64,000 nt of DNA from Bradyrhizobium erythrophlei (GCA_900129675.1 FSRD01000003.1:620001-684000), one strand, 5' to 3'. Numbered from the stretch's first letter, positions 24,174-35,442 are shown. Notes: generated from the letters alone by a model not told the origin. Made by a program: numbers and translations.

Positions 24174-25576
24174 TGTCCAATCCCAAGCTTAAGCCGGTCC
24201 TCGACCGCATCGACGCCGATTTCGACAACAGCCTCGAGCGGCTGTTTGCGCTGCTGCGGATCAAGTCGATCTCGGCCGATCCGGCCTTTGCCGGCGATTG
24301 CAAGACGGCCGCCGATCATCTCGCCAAAGACATCGCGTCGCTTGGATTTGCGACCGAGGTCAGGCCGACCGCCGGTCATCCCGCCATTGTCGCCAAGGCC
24401 AATGGCAGCGCCGACGGCCGGCCGCATGTGCTGTTCTATGGCCATTATGATGTGCAGCCGGTCGATCCGCTCAATCTCTGGCATCGTCCGCCGTTCGAGC
24501 CCGTCGTTACCGATCACGCCGACGGGCGAAAGATCATCGTCGCGCGCGGCGCCGAGGACGACAAGGGCCAGTTGATGACCTTTGTCGAGGCCTGCCGCGC
24601 CTGGAAGTCGGTGACGGGGTCGCTGCCGGTCGACGTCACCATCCTCATCGAAGGCGAGGAAGAAATCGGTTCGAAGAACTTCGTTCCATTTCTCGAAGCG
24701 AACAAGGCGGACCTCAAGGCCGACTTCGCGCTGGTCTGCGACACCGGCATGTGGGATCCGAACACCCCGGCGATCACCACACAGCTGCGCGGGCTCGTCT
24801 ATGACGAGGTCAAGATCAAGGCCGCCAATCGCGACCTGCATTCCGGCATTTTCGGCGGCGGTGCGCAAAATCCGATCCGGGTTCTGACCCGCATTCTAGG
24901 CAACCTCCATGACGAGAACGGCCACATCACCATTCCCGGCTTCTACGATGGCGTGAAGGATTTGCCGCCGGAAATCCTGGCGCAATGGAAAAACCTCAAC
25001 CTCACGCCGGAATCGTTCCTGAAGCCGATCGGCCTCTCGCTTCCCGCCGGCGAAAAAGACCGCCTGCTGATCGAGCAGGTCTCCTCGCGTCCAACCTGCG
25101 ACATCAACGGCATCATCGGCGGCTATACAGGCGAGGGTTCGAAAACGGTGATCCCGGCCGAAGCGTCGGCGAAGGTTTCGTTCCGGCTGGTCGAGGGCCA
25201 GATCCCCGAAAAGATCCGCAAGGCTTTTCGCGACTATGTGACGTCGCGTCTGCCGGGGGATTGCAAAGCCGAGTTCACCGATCACTCCAACGCGCCGGCG
25301 GTTGCGCTCGACTGGAACATGAAGCCGCTTGCGGCTGCCAAGCGCGCGCTGACCGACGAATGGGGCAAGGAAGCGCTCCTGATCGGCTCCGGCGCCTCGA
25401 TTCCGATCGTGGCGGATTTCAAGCGCACGCTTGGGCTCGATACCGTACTGGTCGGCTTCGGCCTCGAAGACGACAACATCCATTCGCCAAACGAGAAATA
25501 TGATCTCAAGAGTTTTCACAAGGGCATCCGCTCCTGGGCGCGGATCTTGGGCGCGTTCGCGGACGCGGCACGGTAA
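24173..25576 (+). CDS. M20 family dipeptidase
   Basis: 467 residues with the M20 metallopeptidase layout. Zinc-binding and catalytic motifs are FYGHYDVQP (His/Asp), ARGAEDDKGQ (bridging Asp), and ILIEGEEEIGS (Glu pair). The dimerisation lid starts near NRDLHSGIFGGGAQNP. These are the marks of CNDP/PepV-like dipeptidases. Probably cytoplasmic; no signal peptide. ATG 24173 overlaps the GT87 stop; a GTG directly in front (24170) is also possible. Confidence 0.9.
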   Translation: MSNPKLKPVLDRIDADFDNSLERLFALLRIKSISADPAFAGDCKTAADHLAKDIASLGFATEVRPTAGHPAIVAKANGSADGRPHVLFYGHYDVQPVDPLNLWHRPPFEPVVTDHADGRKIIVARGAEDDKGQLMTFVEACRAWKSVTGSLPVDVTILIEGEEEIGSKNFVPFLEANKADLKADFALVCDTGMWDPNTPAITTQLRGLVYDEVKIKAANRDLHSGIFGGGAQNPIRVLTRILGNLHDENGHITIPGFYDGVKDLPPEILAQWKNLNLTPESFLKPIGLSLPAGEKDRLLIEQVSSRPTCDINGIIGGYTGEGSKTVIPAEASAKVSFRLVEGQIPEKIRKAFRDYVTSRLPGDCKAEFTDHSNAPAVALDWNMKPLAAAKRALTDEWGKEALLIGSGASIPIVADFKRTLGLDTVLVGFGLEDDNIHSPNEKYDLKSFHKGIRSWARILGAFADAAR

Positions 25577-25591
25577 CGACAGTATCCAGCG

Positions 25592-25723
25592 CGTGTCCCG
25601 GACGCGGTGCACTGCGCCGCAGAGCGGCGCGGTGAACCGCAGAGCCGGGACCCATGACAGTCGAAGCTTGGGTCCCGGCTCTGCGGAGCAGCGTGAAGGA
25701 CGCTGCACCGCGTCCGGGACACG
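25592..25723. repeat. Long palindromic intergenic repeat
   Basis: Outer arms CGTGTCCCGGACGCGGTGCA (25592-25611) and its reverse complement (25704-25723) pair perfectly over 20 bases. Inner arms pair GCAGAGCCGGGACCCA with TGGGTCCCGGCTCTGC. The result is a long nested hairpin after the dipeptidase gene. It is distinct in sequence from the other repeat families in this window. Confidence 0.9.
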
Positions 25724-25736
25724 ATCATCAAAAATA

Positions 25737-25766
25737 AAAACGCCGCCCGGAATTGGGCGGCGTTTT
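25737..25766. terminator. Bidirectional rho-independent terminator
   Basis: Arms AAAACGCCGCCC (25737-25748) and GGGCGGCGTTTT (25755-25766) form a 12-base stem with a six-base loop. A-run and T-run flanks make it work on both strands, between the dipeptidase (plus) and the aldolase-family gene (minus). Confidence 0.9.
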
Positions 25767-25820
25767 GATTCGGTCGTGCAGAGGTCGTTGGACGCGATCT
25801 TACACGGAAACCGTAAAATT

Positions 25821-26600
25821 TCAATTCTTGTAGCTGGGATCGATCCGGTCGAGCTTGCGCAGCAGCGGCGGCCAGACCAGCGTCGTCGAGCGCAATTCCG
25901 CGCGGTCGCGGTTCGACAGCAGGTTGGTGTTCTTGTCGACCACGGCTTCGTCGACCGGATAGGCTGTCGGCCCCAGCATGCGGGTGCGGACCTGCATGGT
26001 GCAGGCGCGCTCCAGATGGTACATGCGCTCGAAGGCGGAAGCGACCGAACGGCCAACCGTCATCGTGCCGTGATTGCGCAACAGCATGTGGTTCTTGTCG
26101 CCGAGATCCCGTTGCAGGCGAGGGCGCTCGTCATGATCGAGCGCAATGCCTTCATAATCGTGGTAGGCGAGATCGAAGGTGACGAGCTGCGCGGTCTGGT
26201 TCAGCGGCAGCAGGCCCTCCACGCAGCTTGAGACCGCGGTGCCGTCGGGGGTGTGAAGATGCAGCACGCAGCCGGCGTCCTCGCGGACTTCATGGATCGC
26301 CGAATGGATCGTAAAGCCGGCCGGGTTGATGCTGTAGTCGCTCTTGGTGAGCTGGTTGCCGTCGAGATCGACCTTGACCAGGCTCGAAGCGGTGATTTCG
26401 TCGAACATCAACCCGTAGGGGTTGATCAGGAAGTGATGCTCCGGTCCCGGCACGCGCGCCGAGATGTGGGTGTCGACCAGATCGTCCCAGCCGTGCAGCG
26501 CGACCAGGCGATAGCAGGCGGCGAGATTGACGCGCTGGTTCCATTCAGCTTCGGTCATGTCCGACGACATTTCCTTCAGGCGAGCTTCAGCGGGCGACAT
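25821..26600 (-). CDS. Class II aldolase/adducin family protein
   Basis: 259 residues from ATG 26600 (CGGAGAT upstream). The class II aldolase head domain is clear: DDLVDTHISARVPGPEHHFL, metal-binding CVLHLHTPDGTAVSS with the His pair, and RNHGTMTVGRSVASAF with the third His. Members include fuculose-phosphate aldolase, sugar epimerases and many of unknown substrate. The group with AEWNQRVNLAACYRL is common in Bradyrhizobium and has no assigned substrate. It is likely a soluble homotetramer. Confidence 0.85.
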   Translation of the reverse strand: MSPAEARLKEMSSDMTEAEWNQRVNLAACYRLVALHGWDDLVDTHISARVPGPEHHFLINPYGLMFDEITASSLVKVDLDGNQLTKSDYSINPAGFTIHSAIHEVREDAGCVLHLHTPDGTAVSSCVEGLLPLNQTAQLVTFDLAYHDYEGIALDHDERPRLQRDLGDKNHMLLRNHGTMTVGRSVASAFERMYHLERACTMQVRTRMLGPTAYPVDEAVVDKNTNLLSNRDRAELRSTTLVWPPLLRKLDRIDPSYKN

Positions 26601-26718
26601 GAGCGGTATCTCCGAGTGAATGGCTGATTTGACCGCGAGCCTAGCCCCGCGCCCGGTCCGCAGCAAGGCGCGGGCCTGGGGTGGCAGATATGTTTTCGGA
26701 CGGTGAGTGAGTGCCGCC

Positions 26719-28368
26719 TTACGGCGCCGGTATCGAGAGCAGGCTTGAGATGCTGCGGCCGCGGATGTCGTAGACGCGCGCAAACACCACGTCGTCGCGC
26801 TTGATCTCCACCAGCACCGGCGCGGTCAGGCCTTTGCAGTAGAACTCGCCGAGCGTCATGGCGAAATCGGCGGAATGGCTGTCCCAGCCGATAGTGAAGT
26901 CCGGACCGAGCGCGACCTGCGCCGGCCGTTGCGGACCGCAGACCGCGACCTTCCACTTGCGCCCGTGGGGCGGCGCTTCCTGCCGTTCGGTCAGTTCCTC
27001 GCGCAGGCCGTCGGAGGCCTGCTTCAGCGCCAGACCCCAGTAATCCAGCATGAACAGATCATCCGCGGCGCGCACGGTGCCGGCGATATGGTTGAAGTGC
27101 GTGTATTGATAGGGATGCAGGCGGATCATTTCGCCAAGCGGCAGCAGCAGGCCGAACGCGAATACAGCCAACGCCACCGGTTGCCAGCTGCGGCGGTTCT
27201 CCCGCAGCCGGTCCATGCCGCGGGCGAAGGCGAGGCCTGCGAGCACCGTCATCGGCGGGATGACGAAAATGAAATGGCGGATGCCGTTGTAGAGCGCCGG
27301 CCGCTTCACCATCGCGATCACGAGCGGCAGCGTCGCCGCCAGTGTCAGCATCAGCAGGACCGTCTTGCGGCGGCCCGGCACGTCGGGCCGCGACAGCGAC
27401 ATCAGCGTGCCGACGACGCCGGCAACCAACAGCGCAAGCAGCACTTCGGGAAGCTGCAGCGCGAACAGCGTCGGCAGATAGGACCACGGCATGTCCGGGA
27501 CCGACACCAGCGCGCCGTCGAACATTTCCTTCCAGGGCTTTTCGAAGAAATGCGAGAAATAGGTCAGCGCCTCGAACGGGTGTCCCGGCTCCATGATCGA
27601 CCATGGCCAGATCAGGCCCATGACGAGATAGCCGAACACGAGACCCGGCAGCAGCACGTAAACCACATGGGCAAAGCGACGCGCCGCTTCGCGCGCTCCC
27701 TGCGTGCGGTATTCCTCGAGCAGCAGCGGCACGAAACCGGCCACCGCGTAGACCAGGGCCAGCCCGCCGAGGATCCGGCAGCCGATCGAAAGGCCGGCGC
27801 CAAATCCGACGATGAGGATGGTTCGCGGCGACGGCTGGGGATATTCCTCCGCCAACCGGACCAGGCCCAGGATCAGGATCACCATCGCCACCGCGAATGG
27901 CGCGTCCTTCGGGTTCATGAACATGTGGCCGTAGAAGGTCGGGCACAGCGCCAGCAACAGCAACGTGGCGAGGCCCGCGAGCGGGCCGCCGACGCGCCGT
28001 CCGAGCCGCCATGTCACGGCAAGGCCAATGACGCCGACGACGGCGCCGAGCAGGCGGCGCGTTTCAAATAGTTCTAGCGGGATCACCTTGTGCAGCAATG
28101 CGGCCGCCATGTCGAAGCCGCCGCCATACATATAGAGATTGGCGAACGACAGCGCGCCGGTATCCCTGAACCCGGAACCGTACATCCGCAGCAGCAGGTC
28201 GGCATATTCGGCGTGGGTATAATCGTCCCACCCCAGTCCGTAATCGCGGAAGGTAAGGCTTGCGACCAAAGCGACCGCGCCCAGCACAATGATGGCGAGT
28301 TCGTCGCAAGTCCGCTCCAACGAGCGCCTCGCCGGCGTTTCGATGGCCGAAGTCGTGATGGATGACAT
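26719..28368 (-). CDS. Membrane glycosyltransferase, GT39/ArnT-like
   Basis: 549 residues with about eleven membrane helices. The first loop carries DYGLGWDDYTHAEYADLL, with the acidic pair expected for GT39/PMT_2-type transferases that use lipid-linked sugars. GHMFMNPKDAPFAVAM lies in a conserved later loop. The C-terminal ~110 residues are soluble and likely periplasmic. The acceptor is unknown (lipid A, exopolysaccharide or protein are possible). Confidence 0.8.
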   Translation of the reverse strand: MSSITTSAIETPARRSLERTCDELAIIVLGAVALVASLTFRDYGLGWDDYTHAEYADLLLRMYGSGFRDTGALSFANLYMYGGGFDMAAALLHKVIPLELFETRRLLGAVVGVIGLAVTWRLGRRVGGPLAGLATLLLLALCPTFYGHMFMNPKDAPFAVAMVILILGLVRLAEEYPQPSPRTILIVGFGAGLSIGCRILGGLALVYAVAGFVPLLLEEYRTQGAREAARRFAHVVYVLLPGLVFGYLVMGLIWPWSIMEPGHPFEALTYFSHFFEKPWKEMFDGALVSVPDMPWSYLPTLFALQLPEVLLALLVAGVVGTLMSLSRPDVPGRRKTVLLMLTLAATLPLVIAMVKRPALYNGIRHFIFVIPPMTVLAGLAFARGMDRLRENRRSWQPVALAVFAFGLLLPLGEMIRLHPYQYTHFNHIAGTVRAADDLFMLDYWGLALKQASDGLREELTERQEAPPHGRKWKVAVCGPQRPAQVALGPDFTIGWDSHSADFAMTLGEFYCKGLTAPVLVEIKRDDVVFARVYDIRGRSISSLLSIPAP

Positions 28369-28710
28369 GGCTATTGGTAACCCGGCGTCCCTTTGGCCCA
28401 GCTTTGGCGCTTTTGGGCCTCATTCCCCGGCATCCATATAGCGCAGTTCCCTTTCCAAGTAATTGGCAATTGTGGCGTAATTTTCCTGATGCAACGCAAC
28501 ATATGGCATATCATTTGGTAGACGGTAAAAATACGGGCGGCGGGCCGGGCGGCCGGGCGGTCCGCAAAGTGTTGACCGGAATCTTCCAGCCGGGGCAGAT
28601 ATTTGGGGAACCGGCTCCGTAATTGCCGGTTGGCGATGCACATAATATGACGGTATCGTGGCGTTGGCGGCTTGCGAGTATTTCGAGCGCGGCCGCAGGG
28701 GGTGAGTTCG
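28369..28710. other. Intergenic region, divergent promoters
   Basis: 342 bases between the GT39 gene (minus) and a membrane protein (plus). It contains a GC-rich run near 28538-28566 and a -10-like CATAATAT near 28641, but no supported gene. Confidence 0.4.
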
Positions 28711-29613
28711 ATGATGGTTGTCATGTTGGTCGCCGGGTTTGGCTTCGTTTTGGCGGGCCTGCTGGCGATCGGCTTCGGTATCCCGGTCAAGGAGTTCAGT
28801 TTCGGCAATACGCTGATTCTCACGGGCGTGATCGGGGTTTGCACCGGCGCAATCATGCTCGGCCTTTGGATGGCCGTGCGGGAGCTGAAAAACGTCGCGC
28901 GGCGGCTTGGCGCGGGAATCTCGGCCGAACCGCAGGGGGAAGTCGTGGCACAGCCGCTGGCCCCGCGCGCGCCAGCGCCGGGCGATGGCGGCTTCCTGTT
29001 CAGTCGCGACCAGCCGCCCGCAGCCGAGCATGCCGGCCGCGCCGAACCGGCCGCGCCCGCACCGCCGCGGCCGTGGCACGAAGAGGCTGCCTCGCGCGAT
29101 CGCCCGCGCAGCGAGGTGCCGCCAGAGACCGAGCCGGCCGAGGCCGCATCGCCCGCCAAGCCAAAGCGCAACCTGCTGTTTTCCTCGTCGTCGCGGAAAG
29201 AGCGCGAGCGCGGCCAGACCCGAACCAGCGAACCGTTGCCGCCGGATATCCTGTCACCGGAGCTTCGCCCCAATCCACCGGCCGCACCTCCGCCGCTCGA
29301 AGCAACCGAAGCGCCACCCGCATCCTTCGACACTGCCTGGCCAAAATCGGAACGGCCGAGGTCGCCTGGCGAGGTTCCGCCGCAGCGGTGGAGTCCCAGG
29401 CCACCCCCGACGCCATCCTCGACATTCAGCGAAAATGCCGCGACCGGGCGAAACGAGGATCAGCCGCAGGTCACGGTGCTGAAGTCAGGCGTTGTCGACG
29501 GGATGGCCTATTCGCTCTATTCCGACGGTTCGATCGAGGCGCAAATGCCGGAAGGCATGATGCGCTTTGCCTCGATCGACGAATTGCGCTCGCACCTCGA
29601 TCAGCGCCCCTGA
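28711..29613 (+). CDS. Two-helix membrane protein with a long Pro/Ala-rich domain
   Basis: 300 residues. Two hydrophobic helices (MVVMLVAGFGFVLAGLLAIG, and about 32-52) are followed by a long disordered, Pro/Glu/Arg-rich stretch (about 70-235). The C-terminus is compact and conserved: VVDGMAYSLYSDGSIEAQMP and MMRFASIDELRSHLDQ. I recognise the layout from Bradyrhizobium proteins of unknown function. The C-terminal part might be a small binding domain held away from the membrane. ATG 28711 has AGGGGGTG upstream. Confidence 0.7.
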   Translation: MMVVMLVAGFGFVLAGLLAIGFGIPVKEFSFGNTLILTGVIGVCTGAIMLGLWMAVRELKNVARRLGAGISAEPQGEVVAQPLAPRAPAPGDGGFLFSRDQPPAAEHAGRAEPAAPAPPRPWHEEAASRDRPRSEVPPETEPAEAASPAKPKRNLLFSSSSRKERERGQTRTSEPLPPDILSPELRPNPPAAPPPLEATEAPPASFDTAWPKSERPRSPGEVPPQRWSPRPPPTPSSTFSENAATGRNEDQPQVTVLKSGVVDGMAYSLYSDGSIEAQMPEGMMRFASIDELRSHLDQRP

Positions 29614-29786
29614 GCGGACAATACTTGCAGCAAAATCCATTTTGAAAATAAAACACCGTTGTTCTTGTCAGATTCCCGGCGATCCGCTCATATTCGTCAA
29701 GTCGTGCAAGGTTCCGCAGCGTATAGGCGTGGCCGGATACTGTCAGAATCGCGCGGCCCGTCCGCAATCCGAGGGAAGGTTGAGCC

Positions 29787-30200
29787 ATGACCGATGCCAC
29801 CGGCAAGACGCCAGTCGAACTCACCGCCAGTATCGTATCGGCCTATCTCAGCAACAATCCGACCCAGGCATCGGAAATTCCGAACCTGATCAGCCAGGTT
29901 CATGCCGCGCTGATGCGGGTATCGACCGGCCGGGTCGAGGCCCCGCTCGAGCCGGCAAAGCCCGCGGTTTCCATCAAGAAATCGATGACGCCGGAATATC
30001 TGGTCTGTCTCGAGGACGGCAAGCGCTTCAAGTCGCTGAAGCGCCATCTGCGCACGCAGTACAACATGACGCCTGAGCAATACCGCGACAAATGGGGGCT
30101 TCCGGCCGACTATCCGATGGTCGCGCCGAATTATGCGGTGGCCCGTTCGCAGCTCGCCAAGAAGATGGGGCTCGGCCAGCAGCAGCGGAAGCGGAAGTAA
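29787..30200 (+). CDS. mucR: MucR/Ros family regulator with a degenerate zinc finger
   Basis: 137 residues. The family core is plain: LTASIVSAYLSNNP at the start, then the finger region YLVCLEDGKRFKSLKRHL and MTPEQYRDKWGLPADYPMVA. Ros coordinates zinc with Cys2His2; here C74 and H87 remain, but the second Cys is D77 and the distal His positions are Q91/Y92. Zinc-free MucR homologues that still bind DNA are known from Mesorhizobium loti. MucR proteins bind AT-rich DNA and control exopolysaccharide, motility and symbiosis genes, and usually repress themselves. Confidence 0.9.
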   Translation: MTDATGKTPVELTASIVSAYLSNNPTQASEIPNLISQVHAALMRVSTGRVEAPLEPAKPAVSIKKSMTPEYLVCLEDGKRFKSLKRHLRTQYNMTPEQYRDKWGLPADYPMVAPNYAVARSQLAKKMGLGQQQRKRK

Positions 30201-30202
30201 CT

Positions 30203-30322
30203 CGTCATTGCGAGCCAACGGGTCGGCGCGAAGCGCCGCCCGATGACAGGCTCCGCGAAGCAATCCATAGTGCCGCAGACCAAGTGTGGATTGCTTCGTC
30301 GCTTCGCTCCTCGCAATGACGG
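30203..30322. repeat. Palindromic intergenic repeat (copy 2, arms reversed)
   Basis: The long arm (CGTCATTGCGAGCC to GCAATCCA) comes first and the short arm (TGGATTGCTTCG to CGCAATGACG) second, the opposite order to the copy at 22658-22777. The shared CGTCATTGCGAGCCAACGGG is identical in both. It lies directly after mucR and before the convergent sufE, where it may end both transcripts. Confidence 0.88.
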
Positions 30323-30355
30323 GCTAGGCTATCGGCAGCATCCTGAATGAGGCTT

Positions 30356-30784
30356 TCAGGAAGCGGCGGCGAGCGCCTCGCGCGCGTCGGAGCGAATCCG
30401 CTCGACCATGGAACGCAGGCCGTTGGAGCGCTGCGGCGTCAGGTGCTCGCGGAAACCGAATTCGTCGAACACTGCGATGGCATCGGTCGCGAGGATTTGC
30501 CGCGGCGTATGGCCGGAATACAGCGTCAGCAGGATCGCAATCAGGCCGCGGACGATGTGGGCGTCGCTGTCGCCGAGATAATTCAACCGCGGTTCGCGGT
30601 TGCCGCTGCGATCGATCTGCTTCGAAAGCCAGACCTGGCTGGCGCAGCCATTGACCTTGTTGGCCGCGGAATGCTCGGCCTCCGGCATCGGCGCCAGCGT
30701 ACGACCGAGTTCGATGACGTACCGGTAGCGGTCGTCCCACTCGTCCAGCAGCGCAAAATTATCCCTGATTTCGTCGATCGTCAT
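30356..30784 (-). CDS. sufE: SufE cysteine desulfurase activator
   Basis: 142 residues. The sulfur-accepting cysteine is C47 in NKVNGCASQVWL. Other conserved parts are RYRYVIELGRTL and IVRGLIAILLTLYSGHTP. SufE takes persulfide sulfur from SufS for Fe-S cluster building. It stands alone here, away from a suf operon, as is usual in Rhizobiales. The convergent mucR side is separated by a palindromic repeat. Confidence 0.93.
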   Translation of the reverse strand: MTIDEIRDNFALLDEWDDRYRYVIELGRTLAPMPEAEHSAANKVNGCASQVWLSKQIDRSGNREPRLNYLGDSDAHIVRGLIAILLTLYSGHTPRQILATDAIAVFDEFGFREHLTPQRSNGLRSMVERIRSDAREALAAAS

Positions 30785-30876
30785 CTTGGCCTGAGTCCAA
30801 TCCTCAAACCAGTTATATAGGATCGCGGGCGGCCGAAAGCGACGAAAATGGAACCAGTTCCGCGCTTAATTTGCGG

Positions 30877-31269
30877 TCACGGCGTCGGCGGCACGCGCCA
30901 TTCGACGGTCATATCGTCCAGCGTCAGCGTGTCGCGGGGCGCTGCGACGGTGAGCGGGGCGTCGATATTCTCGCCACCGCTGATCGAGCCGGTGTGATCG
31001 GGCGCCTTCTTGTCGGTGATGATCTGATACAGCTTGCGGGCGCCCTCGGTCGCGCGCTGGCCGATGGCGGTTGCGGCCTGGCCGCCGACCTCGCAGGCCG
31101 CCGGCTGGCGCTTGCAGAATTGGCTCATGTCGGACACGGCTGCGGTCGCAGCCGATACGGCGTCGGACGCGCCGATCTGCGGCATCTTGTTCGATTCAGG
31201 TGTCTTTTCCCTGGGCAACAGCACGAGCACCAGCCCGAGCCAGAATGCCATGCGAAGCAGGAAAAACAT
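30877..31269 (-). CDS. DUF5330 membrane-anchored protein
   Basis: 130 residues. A single N-terminal hydrophobic helix (FFLLRMAFWLGLVLVLLP) is followed by a conserved segment SDMSQFCKRQPAACEVGGQA, with two cysteines, and a variable tail. This is the DUF5330 family of Rhizobiales. The protein is probably anchored in the inner membrane with the Cys-containing part in the periplasm. Function unknown. It is 93 bases upstream of sufE on the same strand. Confidence 0.75.
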   Translation of the reverse strand: MFFLLRMAFWLGLVLVLLPREKTPESNKMPQIGASDAVSAATAAVSDMSQFCKRQPAACEVGGQAATAIGQRATEGARKLYQIITDKKAPDHTGSISGGENIDAPLTVAAPRDTLTLDDMTVEWRVPPTP

Positions 31270-31691
31270 CTCGCGACCCCGGTGATTTCTTTTGGTTGAA
31301 TTGCGGTTGATGCCGCCGTTTGCTCCTGACTAGCAGCCGTCGATAAATCGTAAGTGTTTGCATTGAGGTAAACTCGCCGAAAATTGGCTGAAAATCCGAC
31401 TGAATTGATTCGATGTAAATTTTCGATTGATATCGTCCTGGCGCTTGAACTCCGCTCGCCTTGTGCGTCCACCATTTCGAAACCATAGCGCGAACGCGCT
31501 GGAAACCCGACGTTCACCATCCGCGTCGAATGCGCATCGCATCCTGCGTCAAACCCCCGCGAATGTCAGGTGTTTGGCGGCCGGCCGCCGCACCTTAGTG
31601 TTCGCTTAAGTTCGCTCTGACACGGTGGGCCAAAGATAAAGGGGGCGTTCCGGCGCGTCTGTTCGACGAACAAGCCGAAGCGCAAGTAACC
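31270..31691. other. Gene-free region before the DivJ-like kinase
   Basis: 422 bases of slightly lower G+C than the surroundings, between divergent genes. I found no small gene. I looked for a paired CtrA box (TTAA-N7-TTAA) ahead of the kinase and did not find one. Confidence 0.45.
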
Positions 31692-33498
<1,807 letters not shown>

Positions 33499-33506
<8 letters not shown>

Positions 33507-34272
33507 AAAGATTGCCGATGACGATTTGATGCCCCGCCGCCGGCGTGGCGCGAAGGCGGTTGCGATCGAAGCCGAGGAGGAGCGCGGCCTCGTCATGCGC
33601 CTCCTGCTGCGCAGTCCGAAGGACATGGTGGCCGGCGTGCTGGCTTTCGCCGCGGTCTTTGCCATCATCACCAACGCGCTGTTCCTGCAGGCCGGCCGTC
33701 ATCCGTCGCCGATGTTCGGCGGATCGGTCGTCACGCTGCCGCCGCCCGCGCCCCCGGTAGCCGTCGCAAGCCCGTTGCCGCGTCCGCGCCCGGTCGAAGT
33801 TGCGGTGAGACCCGCAGAACCGGCGCCCGCAGAACCGAAGGCGGTCGAGGTCAAACCGGTCGAGGCCAAACCGGTTGAGGTGAAGAACTCGGATCCCAAG
33901 ACCTCGGATCCCATGACCAATCTGGTGGTCAAATCGACCGGTTCGGCTCCCGCTGCAGCTTCCAACGCGGCCAATCCGGCGGTCAAGCCGACCAGCGCTG
34001 CTCCCGTTGCAGCTTTGAACGTCGTGCGGCCGCCGGCGCCGATCCCGTCCCATGGCGACACCCAATCCACCGCCGCGCACCGCATAGCGGCGGTGCAGCG
34101 CGCGCTCACCCAATATGGCTACGGCCAGTTGAGGCCGACCGGCACCATCGGTTCGGACACCCAGGCCGCGATCTCGAAATTCGAGCGCGACCGCAAGCTC
34201 CCGGTGACCGGGCAGATGTCGGAACGGGTGGTCAAGGAGCTCACCGCGATGATCGGGCATCCGATCGACTAG
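33499..34272 (+). CDS. Membrane-anchored peptidoglycan-binding protein
   Basis: 257 residues. A basic cytoplasmic start (PRKIADDDLMPRRRRGAK) precedes one membrane helix (about 47-70). A Pro/Ala-rich linker of ~100 residues contains imperfect repeats (VEVKPVEAKPVEVKNSDP). The C-terminal ~60 residues form a peptidoglycan_binding_1 domain (AVQRALTQYGYGQLRP, IGSDTQAAISKFERDRKLPV). Start GTG 33499, inside the end of the kinase gene, so translation is coupled. This suggests that wall binding and the DivJ-like kinase work at the same site, perhaps a cell pole. Confidence 0.8.
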
Positions 34273-34278
34273 GCCACG

Positions 34279-35442
34279 TCACGCCGTTTCCGGTGCGGCC
34301 GCCTTGCGCGACGAGAAGTGATCAGGGAGTGCCTTGAACTTGTCCAATACCCAGGCCACGCCCACCATCGCTGCCATACCGGCAACGCTGACGAGGATCT
34401 GGGCGGCGATATCGCCTTCGATCTGGACAAGGAACCAGTGCGCGGCGAATGACAGGAAGACGCCGAGGCAGAAGATCGGCAGCGAGTGCTGCCCGACGAG
34501 AACGAGCGGGCGCAGCAGGTTTGAACGCAAGGCCGGCCAGTCGCGCGGGACATAGCGCACGAACACCACCGCCAGTGCCAGGAAGTGGATCAGCCGGAAC
34601 ATGTCGAGATCGGATTTGTCGATCGGATAGATGACATGGATCATCCATTTCGGAATCATCGCATCCAGCACCGGAAGGTGCCAGGTCATCACAATCAGGA
34701 ACGAGAACGCGATCCAGACGAGGGCCAAAATCAGGGCGGCGCGCGACCGGATCAATGCCGCAATCTCCGCGGCTCGGTTGAGGCCGCACCAGGTCCCGAA
34801 CACGAACAGCAGCTGCCACGCGAACGGATTGAAGTACCAGTTTCCTCCCGGAAACGAAGGCAGATTCCAGTCGAAGTAACGTGCCAGTACGTAAAGGATC
34901 GCCGAGCCTAGCAGGGTCCAGCGTGCAAATTTGACGAGTCCCCACAGGATCGCCGGCAACGCGAGTACCAGCACGATATAAAGCGGCAGCACGTCGAGAT
35001 CGACGGGCTTGAACTTCAACATCAGGGTTTGCCCGATCATCACGTCGGGGTGCTCGAGAAACAGAAAGATGTTGTACTCATTGCCGTACATCGGATTGTC
35101 GAAGCGGCGCGCGGCGCGCGCGATCTGGGCAACAAAAAACAGAAACAGGAAAATATGCGCGACGTAGAGATGCCAGGCCCGCTTCAGTAGTCGCTTGGTG
35201 GCGGCGAGAAACTGCCCGTTGGCAACCGCCGGGCCGTAGACGAAGCCGGCGGTATATCCGGAAATGAAAACGAAGAATTCAGCGGCGTCGCTGAAACCGT
35301 AGTTGCGCAGCGTCAACCAGCTGACGATATCGTAGGGGATGTGATCGAGAAAGACCATCCATTGTCCGATGCCCCGCACCAGATCGAGCCTCAGATCCCG
35401 CTCGGCCGGGGCCAGGAGACCATCATCATTTTGATCAGCCAT
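34279..35442 (-). CDS. opgC: OpgC family membrane protein
   Basis: 387 residues, ten or more membrane helices. The start of the OpgC family is clear: ERDLRLDLVRGIGQWMVFLD, then GFSDAAEFFVFISGYTAGFV. OpgC adds succinyl groups to osmoregulated periplasmic glucans in related bacteria. ATG 35442 follows AGAAGG; an upstream start at 35505 is unlikely. It converges with the peptidoglycan-binding gene, only six bases away. Confidence 0.88.
   Translation of the reverse strand: MADQNDDGLLAPAERDLRLDLVRGIGQWMVFLDHIPYDIVSWLTLRNYGFSDAAEFFVFISGYTAGFVYGPAVANGQFLAATKRLLKRAWHLYVAHIFLFLFFVAQIARAARRFDNPMYGNEYNIFLFLEHPDVMIGQTLMLKFKPVDLDVLPLYIVLVLALPAILWGLVKFARWTLLGSAILYVLARYFDWNLPSFPGGNWYFNPFAWQLLFVFGTWCGLNRAAEIAALIRSRAALILALVWIAFSFLIVMTWHLPVLDAMIPKWMIHVIYPIDKSDLDMFRLIHFLALAVVFVRYVPRDWPALRSNLLRPLVLVGQHSLPIFCLGVFLSFAAHWFLVQIEGDIAAQILVSVAGMAAMVGVAWVLDKFKALPDHFSSRKAAAPETA

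Noticed and set aside
24173..25576. M20 dipeptidase considered as part of a glycan operon with the GT87 gene
   Set aside because: The one-base overlap shows coupling, but its motifs are those of a cytoplasmic dipeptidase and no other glycan gene is adjacent on that strand.
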